Source: Eutypa lata | Taxonomy: Eukaryota > Ascomycota > Sordariomycetes > Xylariales > Diatrypaceae | Assembly (NCBI GenBank): GCA_022661535.1 | Contig: JAKULF010000003.1 | Coordinates: 4,650,001-4,714,000, forward strand | Length of the DNA: 64,000 nt | Reading direction: 5' to 3' | Shown: positions 29,948 through 40,763 of the stretch, piece after piece | Layout: each line of letters begins with the position of its first letter | How positions within the stretch are numbered: position 1 is the stretch's first letter | Position numbers and translations under genes: made by a program | The notes under the pieces: generated by a model | Databases searched by the model: none | What the model was told of the DNA's origin: nothing | Seen by the model: only the letters and a program-made list of their open reading frames with translations

Positions 29948-31537
29948 GGTTGCACGTATGTAGGTGAGTTAAGATGAAGAAAGCTCTTCTTTGTTCTATA
30001 TCGGGTTCGGAGCTCGGTCTGTCACAGACGAAATCGAGTGTTATTATATGACTCCTAGGTAGTTCGTAGGCTGAGTTGCGAGGTAGCACTTTATTTTTTT
30101 TGACCGATTTTCGATACCGTGTTATGAGATCGTGGTGTGGCGGTTTTGCACTGGTTGGTTGCTGCTCCAAATATGCAGTTGGATGATGATGATGATGATG
30201 ATGGTTATTCTGTTTCGTTTCGTGAAGACGCACGTAATGCAGCTGGGCTAGACTAGACCAATTCCAATCCCAACGACACCTGGTGGGTGGAACGGGCACA
30301 GGGCGGCCAATACAATTTGTCCCAGTTGTTAGTTAGTGCCAGGGAGGAGGAATGAGGCTGCGCACAGCCAATCGTTCATTCGTTTCATTAGTCGCTAGTT
30401 AGCGGGTCGGAAACGGTCTACTTATCTTAACCACCAACTCAGCCTCAAGTCATACCTCGACTTGCTCCGTTCCTCCCGGCCATAACTAGTTATATTTATA
30501 AATGTTTTGTATAAACTTTTCAACTGTTTCATGGCTTGCATATGAATCTGAACGCAATATAAATCTTACATATTCATGTTTACTTCCTATGTAGGCTAGT
30601 ATAAGTCATGGCCAGTGCTGAGAGAACTAAGTAGGTAGTTATATTTTCATAGGAATAATTATCTACATACAATAGTTCATATCCATAGATACGAATTGGC
30701 GATTTCGTTATTATATATTAAAAAAACCCGAGTTTATGCTTTTATAGTTAAGAAACCGAGGTATGTATAAGCAACTTTTGTACCTACCCAATACGGTGCA
30801 TGTCTCCTCTTATTGGCCTAGGATTCTATGCATTGTACGATGCGATAGTTCCTAGCCAGGGCAGGAGCCCACTAAAGACCCCTGACGTATGTATGTAGGT
30901 AGTTTAGTTGCATACGTAGAATCCGACTTAACTAATACTGTAAGAGCATTAACTCACTATACTATGCAATTTCGGGCATTGCGATGAACCCATGATGAAC
31001 TTCGGCTTCTTCTTAACCCCCTAACTACATTCATTCATTCCTTCATTGTGTTGTTGTGTTATTGCTGTTCTACCTAACACGTATTTGTTTCTTTTGTATA
31101 TTCTATTGTACACATAGATTATTTCCTACTTGTAATATATCCATATACCTCCTTACATAGGTATCATGGGTGGTAGGTAAACAATCTACATAACATAATA
31201 ATATTCCACGGACGGAAAAGGTACTTATTGTCCAGACTCATGTCTCTTCTCTTTATGTACGAATGTATCGCATTGTATCTACACGGCTCACACAATAGAT
31301 AATATAGGTAGCCAAACGTTGAAGACAAAGTTTTCTTTCACGATTTGAGATTCACAGCTTCAACGCTCGTGCCGAATTTCCTCCTCTAAGCCAAGACATC
31401 AACGAGCCCCGTACGCGATCTAGCTAGGCATCTGTACGACGATTCGCGTAGAACAACCAGAGGTACCGAATGAACTGCCGATAATCTTGCGCCAGATGGA
31501 TTTGGTTCCGTATTCGAAGCACAGAAATAGTAATTAA
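29948..31537. other. Divergent intergenic region, no gene seen
   Basis: Separates EMC6 (-) from the vezatin-like gene (+). It includes a (GAT)n tract at about 30183-30203 and AT-rich DNA with TATGTATGTAGGTAG-type motifs near 30890. No open frame looks real. Confidence 0.5.
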
Positions 31538-33644
31538 ATGGAGACTCACGTAGATGAAGGGACGCCTTTGAGCAACTATCTCGAAGGTACGCTAAATATC
31601 ATATCATAATGTGGTTACTCGTCCAAAGCATCGCTACACCTAGATCGGAAGCAAGGACCATCACACGACATGCTTGACTCCCAAAACGCTAACAAACTTC
31701 CCGCAGGCACGGGAGAGAGAGAAGAAACTGAGTGGCAGGAACCTGAAAGCAATCCGGACTATGATACCTCGCCGCCGTCCACCCCTCCCCGTGATTTCGC
31801 CCCTAGGGGCCTCCCGAAGGTCAGGCGGAGGTTCAGAGATAATCTACCGAAGCCGCTACAGCTCGATATCCCTAAGCTGTCCTCCAACATCAACTTAGAC
31901 GACATTCAGAACCACGCATCTCCTTTTTTCGAACTACTTCGGCTCATCGCAGAAGCTGTGTCATCTTCAATCGGCCATGTGCCCTCCTGCGCGGCTTTCC
32001 TCGAGAGGCTACGCCTCGCAATTGTGCAGTCCCAGCTTCTCGACAACCCTCTTGTAGCAGGATTACCACCACCCACCGATCCAAGCGTTTCTCCAATCGA
32101 CAACAATCCAAATCCTCGGATGATAACAACATCCGGTGCCGTGGCCGCGGTAGTATTCGGGTTTGGCGCCGCAACGCTCGTTAGGTGGTTTTGGATGGGC
32201 GGCATCTTTCCTACGTGGAGACGGCTGTTTTCCTCCGTAGCCTTACTGGCCGTCGTTTCCTCAGTTGCAAGAGCATACATACGGCGAGAAATAATGAAGA
32301 GCATTCAGGAGCAAGGGCTTGCCGAGGCCTCGAGGTTTATCACACTCTCCCGGGAGTTCGACGGTGTGAATAGCGCGGCGCTCAATTTCATTATGGAAGT
32401 TGAGCTGGTCTCACGTGGATATCGATTGTAAGCTCAACGTCCCAGGGAACTTTGGCATTCTCTGTAACTAACCCCATTATAGGAGCACACCGATCCCACC
32501 TATCAGTCGCTTAGAGCATAACGGCCAGAATGTCAAGTGTCTGAAGTTAAGGAATACCCTGCGCACCAGTCTCGCGGAAGCTATCTTCAAGTACTACCAG
32601 GTAGCATTTGCGATTTGGGGCATTGCTGAGCAGACGGAGCTCTTGCAACTGCAGTCTCAGTACCAGTTCACCGTTGCTGATGTGGTGGAGAGATTCCAGC
32701 ATTTCTCAAAAGATGGAGCTCAGGATGGGGAGAAATTACAATCTCTGAAGGACAGTGCTTTCCTACTGCACGATATTCGGAAAGTATTTCTAAGCGGCCT
32801 ACTCGCTCTCCATACTGCTGGCAACGGTGCAGACCGGGTCAGGTTTACAGCCGTGTCGGAAGCATTCAAGGAACTAAACGGGGTGACAAGTCACGCTTAC
32901 AGCCAGGTGAGGAATATACTGGCTGAAAATGATCGTAAGTATATTAACACTCACGAAGCCTTTGCATCAACTGCTAATGATACTTTCCTAGTCGCTCTTC
33001 CAAAGACTCCAAAAGGTCCTCAGACACCGAACCACGACCGCTGGCATCACCAGCTTCGGAGATTGAACTCGATGACCATGAATATCCGAAGCGTACAGGC
33101 AAAATTGCACCTACTTCGGGAAGAGTCCTCCCTGGCGTTGAATGAAGCCGATGACATCAGCGACCTAGGGCCCCTATTCATGGCACAGTATGATTCGATT
33201 GGTCAAGACTTGGATGCGTTAATGGAAGCGTGGAGGTCAGGCAAGTCATCTTTGGCGACTGGAATCGATAGGAACGAAAAGCGATTATCTTCAATGACTC
33301 TAGCGATGATGTCGCCAGCCAGCACAATGAGCGGCCAAACAATTGCCGAGGAAGACAGCGAAGACGGTGTAGACGACGCACTAAGGAAACTTACGGGAGA
33401 AGGGTCGCCTTCGCCTGTACCGGCTCAGCCTCCCAAGCTGATCGAGCCAGAGATATTCGAGGCTATATCAGTACAACGTCCTAGAAGCATGCTATCCCGA
33501 GACGAGAGGCTAGCGAAGATGAGAGAAGACCGCAAGAGCAAAGAGTTGACCAAGGTGAAGGCCGATGCCCACCGGGGTATGATGCGAGAGTTGCAAGGTG
33601 TGCTCCTGAAGCAAAAGCCTTCTCGTACTCGAATTTCCCTCTAA
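31538..33644 (+). CDS. Vezatin/Inp2-type myosin-binding membrane protein
   Basis: Four exons, 31538-31586, 31707-32427, 32483-32934 and 32992-33644, 624 aa. The first exon encodes METHVDEGTPLSNYLEG. It is joined at GTACGC and a CTAAC...CCCGCAG acceptor. A single-exon start at the ATG at 31670 would instead add residues that look like intron sequence. Two adjacent hydrophobic segments lie at about 158-178 (SGAVAAVVFGFGAATL) and 186-207 (SSVALLAVVSSVA). After them comes the helical region with LREFD-like and LRNTLRTSLAEAIFKYY, as in the fungal vezatin/myosin-binding family (Pfam Vezatin). The C-terminal 130 residues are charged and probably disordered. By family it tethers an organelle, classically peroxisomes, to a class V myosin. 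Intron 3 (57 nt) is in frame without a stop, so it is easy to miss. Confidence 0.82.
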
Positions 33645-34568
33645 TATTACCGGCTCGGGACTTTTGCTCCTGATCCTGCTGGGCTCCGGAAGAGCTTCTC
33701 ATGACTTCCTTTTTATGTATGATCTTATTTATAGAGCGACACGCGCGGGGCGTACCCTGGGAGGCATTGTCGTCACTTTTGTTCATTTTGTTTGGGCATG
33801 GGTTTTTTGGGGTTTCTGTTTTAACTAGGGGGCGTTGGACGCAAAACTACCTACCTAACCTACCTTTTCTACCAAACACAAAACAACAACTACACGATCA
33901 CTCGGACATAATGTTTCATTTTTAGTATGTACATACATGCACATAGAACACACATAGACGGCATGAGGTCTGCTTGGTATAGCAGCTCAGGCCGAACAGA
34001 TTACCCCATATGTAGAGAACTTTTAATACAACTACATATATGAGGACGAAATAAATAAATCAGCTTGCCTTGAGGATTAGCTCAAGGCTGATAGAATATG
34101 GACAGCCAATGCTGAACTCTTCGAAATCCATCCCAATCAAGCTGGGATAGTCGTATGTCTACATACCTGTACCTACATACAGATGTACAATACATAATGT
34201 TCCGTTGTGACCTAGGATTTAGTGGACCATGCTAGGTGTCGTTAGGTACTATCGCTGCTGCACTGTGTCGCTGCCTGAACCTCTCTGCTGCCCTTGCGGT
34301 CTGGCTGCCTCGCGAAACCAACGCGCTAATGCCAGTGTCGCGCGTAAAGTGAATTGTGCAGCCCACCACACCGCGAAGTACTTCATTTACTTTCATCCCA
34401 CCTTTTTTTGTGTCTGGGTAAATTCTCTACCAACGACTTTACCCAACCCATTGGAAACACTCTTCACGAACACTCGTCCCAATCCTCCGTCTTATTCACT
34501 TATCAGTGTCTTCTTAGTTAATTCCTTCTCGCCATTTACCCCCATCAACCTAATCAAAAGCAATCACC
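33645..34568. other. Intergenic, includes the PCNA promoter
   Basis: Holds the 3' UTR of the vezatin-like gene and the promoter of PCNA. The leader is rich in C and T. CGCG elements at 34321 and 34340 are described separately. Confidence 0.5.
34321..34345. promoter_or_regulatory. Paired MCB-like CGCG elements upstream of PCNA
   Basis: ACGCGC at 34321-34326 and its inverse GCGCGT at 34340-34345 lie about 225-250 nt upstream of the PCNA start. MBF-type factors of the G1/S switch bind ACGCGT-like boxes and control PCNA in yeasts. The boxes are seen; their use here is inference. Confidence 0.45.
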
Positions 34569-35560
34569 ATGTTGGAAGCCAGACTAGAGCAGGCTAATAT
34601 CCTGAAGAAGGTGAGCAAGAGAGAGCATCTGCTGTCCACTGGCGTACGTGCCCGACTAACAGCAGAAAAGGTGGTGGATGCCATCAAGGATCTAGTCCAG
34701 GACTGCAACTTCGACTGCAATGACTCCGGTATCGCCCTTCAGGCTATGGACAATTCGCACGTGGCCCTCGTATCCATGATGCTGAAGGCGGAAGGCTTCT
34801 CCCCGTACCGATGCGACCGAAACATCGCCCTAGGTGTTAACCTCGTCTCTTTGACCAAGGTCTTGCGGGCGGCACAGAACGATGATATCCTGACGCTGAA
34901 GGCCGAGGATGCTCCCGACTCCCTCAACCTCGTGTTCGAGAGCTCTAGCAACGATCGTATCAGCGAGTACGATCTCAAGCTCATGGACATCGATCAGGAG
35001 CATTTGGGTATACCCGAGACCGAATATGCATCTACTATCTCCATGCCCTCAGCCGAGTTCAGACGTATCTGCACCGACCTGATGGCCATGTCCGAGTCAG
35101 GTGAGACTGATACCCCTTTCTTCTCTAGATGAGGACCCAGGTGTGAGCACAAACTAATACAGTTTTGACAGTCACAATTGAGGCGAGCAAAGATGGTGTC
35201 AAGTTCTCATGTGCTGGCGATATTGGAAACGGTGCTGTCACTCTGCGAAGTCACCAGGATATTGAGAACGAAGAAAAGAACATTGATATTGAGTTGACTG
35301 AGCCAGTCTCCTTGACTTTCTCCCTGAAGTACCTGGTCAACTTCTGCAAGGCACAGGCCCTTTCCAACAACGTCAAGATCTGCCTCTCCAACGAGGTTCC
35401 CCTGCTAGTGGAGTACAGTCTCGCAGGCAGCAGCTACTTGCGCTTCTACCTCGCACCAAAGGTATGTCTTCTAATTCTGGCGAAATGGTTACAGGCGTCC
35501 CTTTCTTTCTACGTTGGTTATCTAACTTTCTGTCCCACGCAGATTGGAGACGAGGAGTAA
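34569..35560 (+). CDS. PCNA: Proliferating cell nuclear antigen (sliding clamp)
   Basis: Four exons, 34569-34610, 34671-35100, 35172-35461 and 35543-35560, 259 aa, the normal family length. Joins restore [21 protein letters not shown] and LAPKIGDEE. The interdomain connector is [16 protein letters not shown], and the DNA-facing helices and the conserved C-terminus are all present. PCNA trimers encircle DNA and hold polymerase delta, ligase, FEN1 and many others during replication and repair in the nucleus. The first intron (34611-34670, 60 nt) has no stop and keeps the frame, so retaining it would insert 20 residues after Lys14; comparison with any PCNA shows it must be removed. The last exon is only 18 nt. 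The CGCG elements upstream fit S-phase expression. Confidence 0.98.
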
Positions 35561-36377
35561 TAAAAACGATCACTGGGCACGTAATGATGAACATGACGAA
35601 ATATACCATATCGCTGCGAGAGAAAAACTGCGAGCTACTTCTGCTACGACAGACTGTCTATATGCGGATACGGTATGGAAAACATCGATTTGATTAAGGG
35701 TTAATTCATAGACAACCTTGGGAGCAAGTTGGGAGTCAGATACCAATAAGTCTAGGGTTTTCCCAGCTCGGAGTTCCCATAGTTAGGGCATAGAATTTGC
35801 AATAATGAATCCCGCATCTGCAGACAACCACATTCACCATCCAGCCCAAATACTGAGAAATAGTGTAAATGATGTTGAATTCCTTCGTGACGTGACGATG
35901 GACCTCAACATATCCATATTGGTACCTACTCTAGAGTACCTAACCCGCCTCTGCCGCCTCTACTCCTTTCAGGCTTCAGCTGATATTCTAATTAGGGTTA
36001 GTGCGGGGTCATCGATATATGGCGGGGCACTTTGCATTCTTGCAGGGTCTTCTCGAGTGCTACCGACGTCAATCTCCTCAAACTAAAAAATATAGGGCGG
36101 CTTAGAAGGCTATTTAGTTAGTCATACATCTTATCTATCTCGTAAGAAGCTATTGTCATACAGCAACCAAGTCCGAGTCACGGTATGAATCGAATCCTCT
36201 TGTACTCACAATCTTCTTAGTTGGAAAGTGTACATATATCGCACGGAGACTACACCATCACACATCCCCTTACTCCATCATACATTCGTCCTTGCTCCTG
36301 TCCTCGCGGCCTTTTCTCTTTCTCTCTTTCTCTCTTTCTCCCTCCCCTTGCGAACTTCCTCCCATACAGATCTTCAG
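35561..36377. other. Intergenic between PCNA and pyridoxal kinase
   Basis: Holds the PCNA 3' UTR and the leader of the next gene, with a TCTCTTTC pyrimidine repeat at about 36318-36345. The frame at 35805-36086 (93 codons) has no family resemblance that I can see and is probably chance. Confidence 0.45.
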
Positions 36378-37929
36378 ATGGATGCTGAACCGCCTGTTCC
36401 AGAGACAAGCGTCCTGGCGGTTGCTAGCCATGTAGGGAACATAATGATCTCAGAATGAAAACTCGAGCCAGCTTGCGCTAACAACTGTGATGAAGGTTGT
36501 CTCAGGGTAGGTCCTCATCCTCTTGTCTCCCCCTATAGGCGCCACCGGTGTAACCCTTTCGTTAATGCGCGGCTCTGGATAGCAATGTGGGCAACAAGAT
36601 CGCCGTCTTCGTACTGCAATCCATGGGCTGCGATGTCTCCGCCTTGAACACCGTACAGTTTAGTGAGCCGGCTCCCTCCTTCCTTCCTACCTCTTCCTCC
36701 ACCCCGCCGAGCTTGCGCTTCAGTTGGGCTAAACTATATATATATGTATGAAGGTAACCATACGGGCTATAAGCAATGGAAAGGCACGCGCGTATCGGCG
36801 CAGGAGATCACCGATCTCTGGGAAGGCCTGAAGCAGTCGTACCTTGACAAGTTCGACATGATGCTCTCTGGCTACGTCCCAGGCGCGGAAGCCGTCGAAG
36901 CCGTCGGCAACGTCGCCAAGGAGCTCAAGGAGAAGGCCAAGGCGAAGCCCGGTAGCTTCTTCTGGGTCTTGGACCCCGTCATGGGCGACAACGGGAAGCT
37001 GTACGTCGCGGAAGACGTCGTGCCCGCGTACCGTGGCTTGATATCGTATGCGGACCTGATATTGCCAAATCAATTCGAAGCAGAGTAAGACTATCTATCC
37101 ATTTACTTACTACCCCTTGTCCACTCTCTCCTTCTACCTTACCCTTGCGCGATTCAGCGTGCGTAAGCACGCTTGTATGTATGTGTGTGACCGGTTTCTC
37201 ATCATCAAGACATCATCGCACAACAGACTCCTCTCCGAAGTCAAGATCCACGACCAGGCCTCCCTGCACCGCGCGATAGAGGTCCTGCACCGTAAGTACG
37301 GGGTGCCGCACGTGGTGATCACGTCGCTGCCGCTACCCCTCAGCTACCCGTCGACGCTGTCCCCCGAGCCCGAGCAGTCGCACCCGCCGCCGACGCGCAC
37401 CATGTCCGTCGTCGGCTCGACCATGACGTCGGACCGCCGGCCGCGGCCCTTCCGCATCCTCTTCTCCGTCTTCGACTGCTACTTCAGCGGCACGGGCGAC
37501 ATGTTCGCCGCCCTCATGGTGACGCGCATGCGCGAGGCCGTGCATAATGCCTCTTCCCCTTCCCCTTCCCCTTCCCCATCCTCATCCTCTACCTCTACCT
37601 CTGGTCCTAGCGGTTCAAACGGGCCAGAAGGCTCCCGTTCATGGCTCAGCCCCGACGATGTCGAGCCCCTGGATCTCCCGCTCGCCAGGGCCGCGGAGAA
37701 GGTCCTCGCTAGCATGCACGAGGTGCTGGAGCGCACGTGCAAGGGAATGAGCGCCGAGCTGCGCGACGCTGTGAGGGCGCTCGATCATAAGGGCGTCGGC
37801 AGCGCGGATGACCTCGATCCGAAGACGGCGCACCTGCTGCGGTCCCGCGCTGCCGAGCTGAAGCTCTCGCGGAATTTGGCGTGCTTGAGGAATCCGAGAA
37901 TAGCGTATCATGCGGAGAAGATGATATGA
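36378..37929 (+). CDS. Pyridoxal kinase
   Basis: Five exons, 36378-36431, 36496-36506 (11 nt), 36583-36662, 36754-37084 and 37227-37929, 392 aa. The joins give ASHVVSGNVGNKIAVFVLQ and TVQFSNHTGYKQWKG, both hallmarks of PdxK/Bud16 proteins. Further motifs are LDPVMGDNGKLYV, the substrate and metal region ADLILPNQFEAELLS, and GTGDMFAAL with the catalytic Asp at about residue 250. It phosphorylates pyridoxal, pyridoxine and pyridoxamine to keep up the supply of PLP (salvage pathway, cytosol). Two fungal-style insertions stand out: a Pro-rich loop before GTGD, and a Ser/Pro repeat after it from a CCTTCC repeat at about 37555-37580. The 11-nt second exon is unusually small. An automatic model could easily skip it and break the ATP/substrate-binding N-terminus. 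Confidence 0.92.
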
Positions 37930-38676
37930 TATGATATGACGATGGCGGCAATGCTGATGGTGGCGATGGCGATGGCGATGGCGGTGGTGGTGGTGGTGAT
38001 GTCTGTGGTTGAAAGAAGGAAGGGCAGAGAGGATGAAAGATGAAAGAACACACACACATACACAAGGATGGGTTTTACTGCATGCTTGCATAGGGACGGT
38101 AAGGGGTAGCATAAGAGAGAGGTTTTGGACCGGTCTGTAGATACATGGATGAATAAATAGATGCATGCATAGGTTTAGGTTTCTCTTTTGCATTCTAGAG
38201 AAAGGAGAAGAAGCGATGCGATTTGCCAAAGACGGGAGAAGCATGTTTCGCATGATCTACCTATTAGACACAGGGTGAATAGTAGACTAACTACCGGCCC
38301 TCTTAACGTAACGCCGGTTTTCTCTAGATCTCTATCTACCCCGTATCCGAGTTTGATGTCGCGACCTAGTTGAGAGCCAGGTGAATGTGTAGATTGTTGC
38401 ACTTCTGAGTTGTCCATTCAACGCTCTGGGCATTTTGTGCCTACACATAGGGATTTTTCTTTCTTCTCTTCTCTAATTTATACTAAAGAACACACATAGC
38501 TATACGCCATACAGGCACACCGTGTCCAGTATATGCAGTAGTAGAAATCCTCTCTGCCTATCAACAGCAGCCCATGCATTTCCCCTTCATTTATTTCGCC
38601 GCCTTTTTCCAAGGCCTTCCTTCCTTCCTTCTTTTCTTTTCTTTTCTTTTTCCCTTAATACTCAAACCACTCCACT
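37930..38676. other. Convergent 3' ends with simple repeats
   Basis: Begins with a (ATGAT)n tract right at the pyridoxal kinase stop codon, then GATGGC and GGTGGT repeats at about 37960-37998. A TTCCTTCC...TTTTCTTTTC tract lies at 38610-38650 near the dUTPase 3' end. No gene seen. Confidence 0.5.
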
Positions 38677-39501
38677 TTACTTAGCACCAGCACCAGCACC
38701 AGCACCAGCAGCAACACCGGTGCTCCCGAACCCGCCGGCGCCGCGCACGCTCTCCTCGAGCTCGGCCACCTCGACCACGTCGGGCGTGTAGATGCGCTCG
38801 ACGACGAGCTGGGCGACGCGGTCGCCCTCGACGACGCCGAAGTCCGCCTCGCCGTGGTTGAACAGCAGCACCTTCACCTGGCCCCGGTAGTCCGCGTCGA
38901 TCACCCCCGCCCCCGTGTCGATGAAGTGCTTCGAGGCTAGCCCCGAGCGTGGCGCTATGCGTCCGTCTGTGGGTTTGCAAGGGGGTTTCTCCTTCGTTAG
39001 CAGTTGTCCGGTTATTTTATTTTTATTTTGTGAGGAGAGGAGGGGCGGGGGCGGGGGCGGGGGTAGGGGTAGGGGAAAGAGAGCTAGAGTGGGCAGAGAA
39101 GGAAAGAAACAAAGGAACGCACATGTCCCCGCCGGCACCGCAATCGCGATGTCCGTGTCCACGAGCGCCTTGCCCCGCGCCGGTATCGTCGTCTCCTTGG
39201 CCGCATACAGGTCGTAGCCCGCGGCGAAGGCGCTGCCCCGCGTCGGGAGCCGCGCCTTGTCCGAGAGCTTCTTGATCAGCAGCGGAGGCGACTGGTCTAG
39301 CTTCGGTACTGGGACCGTGTTGTTGTTGGTGGTGTTCTCGGAAGAAGAAGAAGAAGCCATTGGTGCCGGGGTTGTGGTGGTGGCGGCGTCAGTGGTGGTA
39401 GTGTCGGTAGAGGTAGAGGTGGAGGTGGTCGCCGTCGTCGTCTTGACTCTTTTCGCGGGCGGTGAGGTCGTTGGTGAGGTTATGGATTCGCCGCTGGTCA
39501 T
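38677..39501 (-). CDS. DUT1: Deoxyuridine 5'-triphosphate nucleotidohydrolase (dUTPase)
   Basis: Two exons, 39501-39123 and 38966-38677, 222 aa. The join restores [17 protein letters not shown]. All five dUTPase motifs are present: [30 protein letters not shown] with the catalytic Asp; [11 protein letters not shown]; and [10 protein letters not shown]. It hydrolyses dUTP to dUMP and pyrophosphate, keeping uracil out of DNA and feeding dTMP synthesis. The first 75 residues are a Thr/Ser/Asn-rich extension not needed for the fold, with PAKRVK (residues 16-21) as a possible nuclear signal. After motif 5 the protein ends in an Ala-Gly repeat encoded by CCAGCA-type hexamers at 38686-38711, next to the mobile C-terminal arm that closes the active site. 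The ATG at 39501 is chosen; the frame upstream only offers GTG. Confidence 0.95.
   Translation of the reverse strand: MTSGESITSPTTSPPAKRVKTTTATTSTSTSTDTTTTDAATTTTPAPMASSSSSENTTNNNTVPVPKLDQSPPLLIKKLSDKARLPTRGSAFAAGYDLYAAKETTIPARGKALVDTDIAIAVPAGTCAFLCFFPSLPTLALFPLPLPPPPPPPLLSSQNKNKITGQLLTKEKPPCKPTDGRIAPRSGLASKHFIDTGAGVIDADYRGQVKVLLFNHGEADFGVVEGDRVAQLVVERIYTPDVVEVAELEESVRGAGGFGSTGVAAGAGAGAGAK
38686..38711 (-). repeat. Ala-Gly hexamer repeat at the dUTPase C-terminus
   Basis: About four copies of CCAGCA (plus strand), read on the minus strand as alternating Ala and Gly codons just after motif 5. Confidence 0.8.
39042..39075 (+). other. G-run cluster (possible G-quadruplex) in the dUTPase intron
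   Basis: Six runs of four or five G separated by C or TA on the plus strand, which is the template strand for dUTPase. In the transcript it is a C-rich tract inside the 156-nt intron. The G-quadruplex idea rests on the motif only. Confidence 0.55.
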
Positions 39502-40763
39502 GGTCACGGTGTTGTTGAAATGAGGGGGAGTATTGGGTAAATTGGGTAGTTAGTTAGTTCCTTTTTGGATTTACGGGAATGTGAAGAGGGTGTGTGGGTT
39601 TGTAGGTCGGTAGTGTGTAAGGTTGTGTCGGTGAGTGAGTGGGTGGGTGAAGATGTGTGTACATCAAGTACTGTATAACTAGACGAATATGCGGGTACAC
39701 ACATGCAACACCAGTATAGCTCCAACAGCTGGGACACCAGGACCCGGTAAAAAGAAAATGCGCATTCAGCTTTTTAACACTTCAGTTTTAAAAATGATTT
39801 AAAATTCCATACAACACCAAATCGATTAGTGAAAAATAGAATACTGCTTTTGAAGAAGTAAATTGTTCTTGGTGATTTTTTAGGATTTTTTTCGGTTTCC
39901 TGGGAGTGAGAAAATCAAAAGGAAACTTTGTGCTGTATGCGCAATTTCTTCTTACCTCTTCCTGGACACCTGGACGCGTTTGACGACGCGTTAAGTGGGC
40001 GAGGATATCAGTGGTGGAGTTGATTTGACCAATGAGGGCGGCCAATTGGAACGGCCATTAAATTTCTTACTTGTGTACGTACGAAGTACATACCTACGGT
40101 AGGCTTGTGTTCAATGTTCAATATCTCGAGATAGATTACATCTCTCTTATAACAGCGGACAGACCAGATTGCTTTCGATTTATTCAATAGGAGATGCAAT
40201 TTCTATCGAGAGGGCCACGATAAAGATGTTGCTAAGCTGAATCATTGAGCTTCATTGAAGTAGAAGGAGAAAGATACCTAACAAGCGGAACTCAGCTATA
40301 CATAAATCGCCATTTAGGTCATACTATGTTAAGTGCACGTTTTCAACTTACCTTTTTTTTTTTACTACTCTGCCCTCTGGCCATTCATTCCGTAGGTTGG
40401 CGGGCATGCTCTTACTATCTATGCTCCATATGCGACCGATGTTACGGTAGGGTACCTAACAGCTGGTTAGGTGGGTGGGTTTGAGCTGAATGCCTCGGGA
40501 ATTTCCAACCCCTAACCTCTCTATAATCTGCATTTGAAGGATGTGGAAGAAGTCCAGGCCGTCAGAGCCATCCTCAATGTCTTTTTTGGGCGAAGTCAAT
40601 GTAATTATACCTTACTGTATATAGTTGTAGAAGCGACACCATCCTATATGCACTATCACGGATATTGAGATTCACAAAGCAGTAGAAATTTAGGACTAGG
40701 AACAGCCAAAGGGGTATATCATTGTCGGGAAGCATTATGATGTATTGTATATGAAAACGACGT
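39502..40763. other. Upstream region of dUTPase, 3' UTR of the coiled-coil gene
   Basis: Carries the dUTPase promoter with twin ACGCGT boxes (separate entry). The rest is AT-rich with a T run near 40355. Small frames at 39788-40199 and 40245-40484 look random. Confidence 0.5.
39974..39991. promoter_or_regulatory. Twin perfect MCB boxes (ACGCGT x2) upstream of dUTPase
   Basis: ACGCGT at 39974-39979 and again at 39986-39991, 12 nt apart, about 475-490 nt upstream of the dUTPase ATG. No other gene start lies nearby. ACGCGT is the classical MBF (Mbp1-Swi6) site of G1/S genes in yeasts. Presence is certain; function is inferred. Confidence 0.6.

Noticed and set aside
29793..30299. 168-codon minus-strand frame covering EMC6 exon 1
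   Set aside because: Other frame of the EMC6 promoter and first exon; contains a His run from a GAT repeat and no domain.
31670..31706. Vezatin-like start at the ATG at 31670
   Set aside because: This stretch has a branch site and acceptor of an intron. Removing it and using the exon at 31538-31586 gives a better N-terminus.
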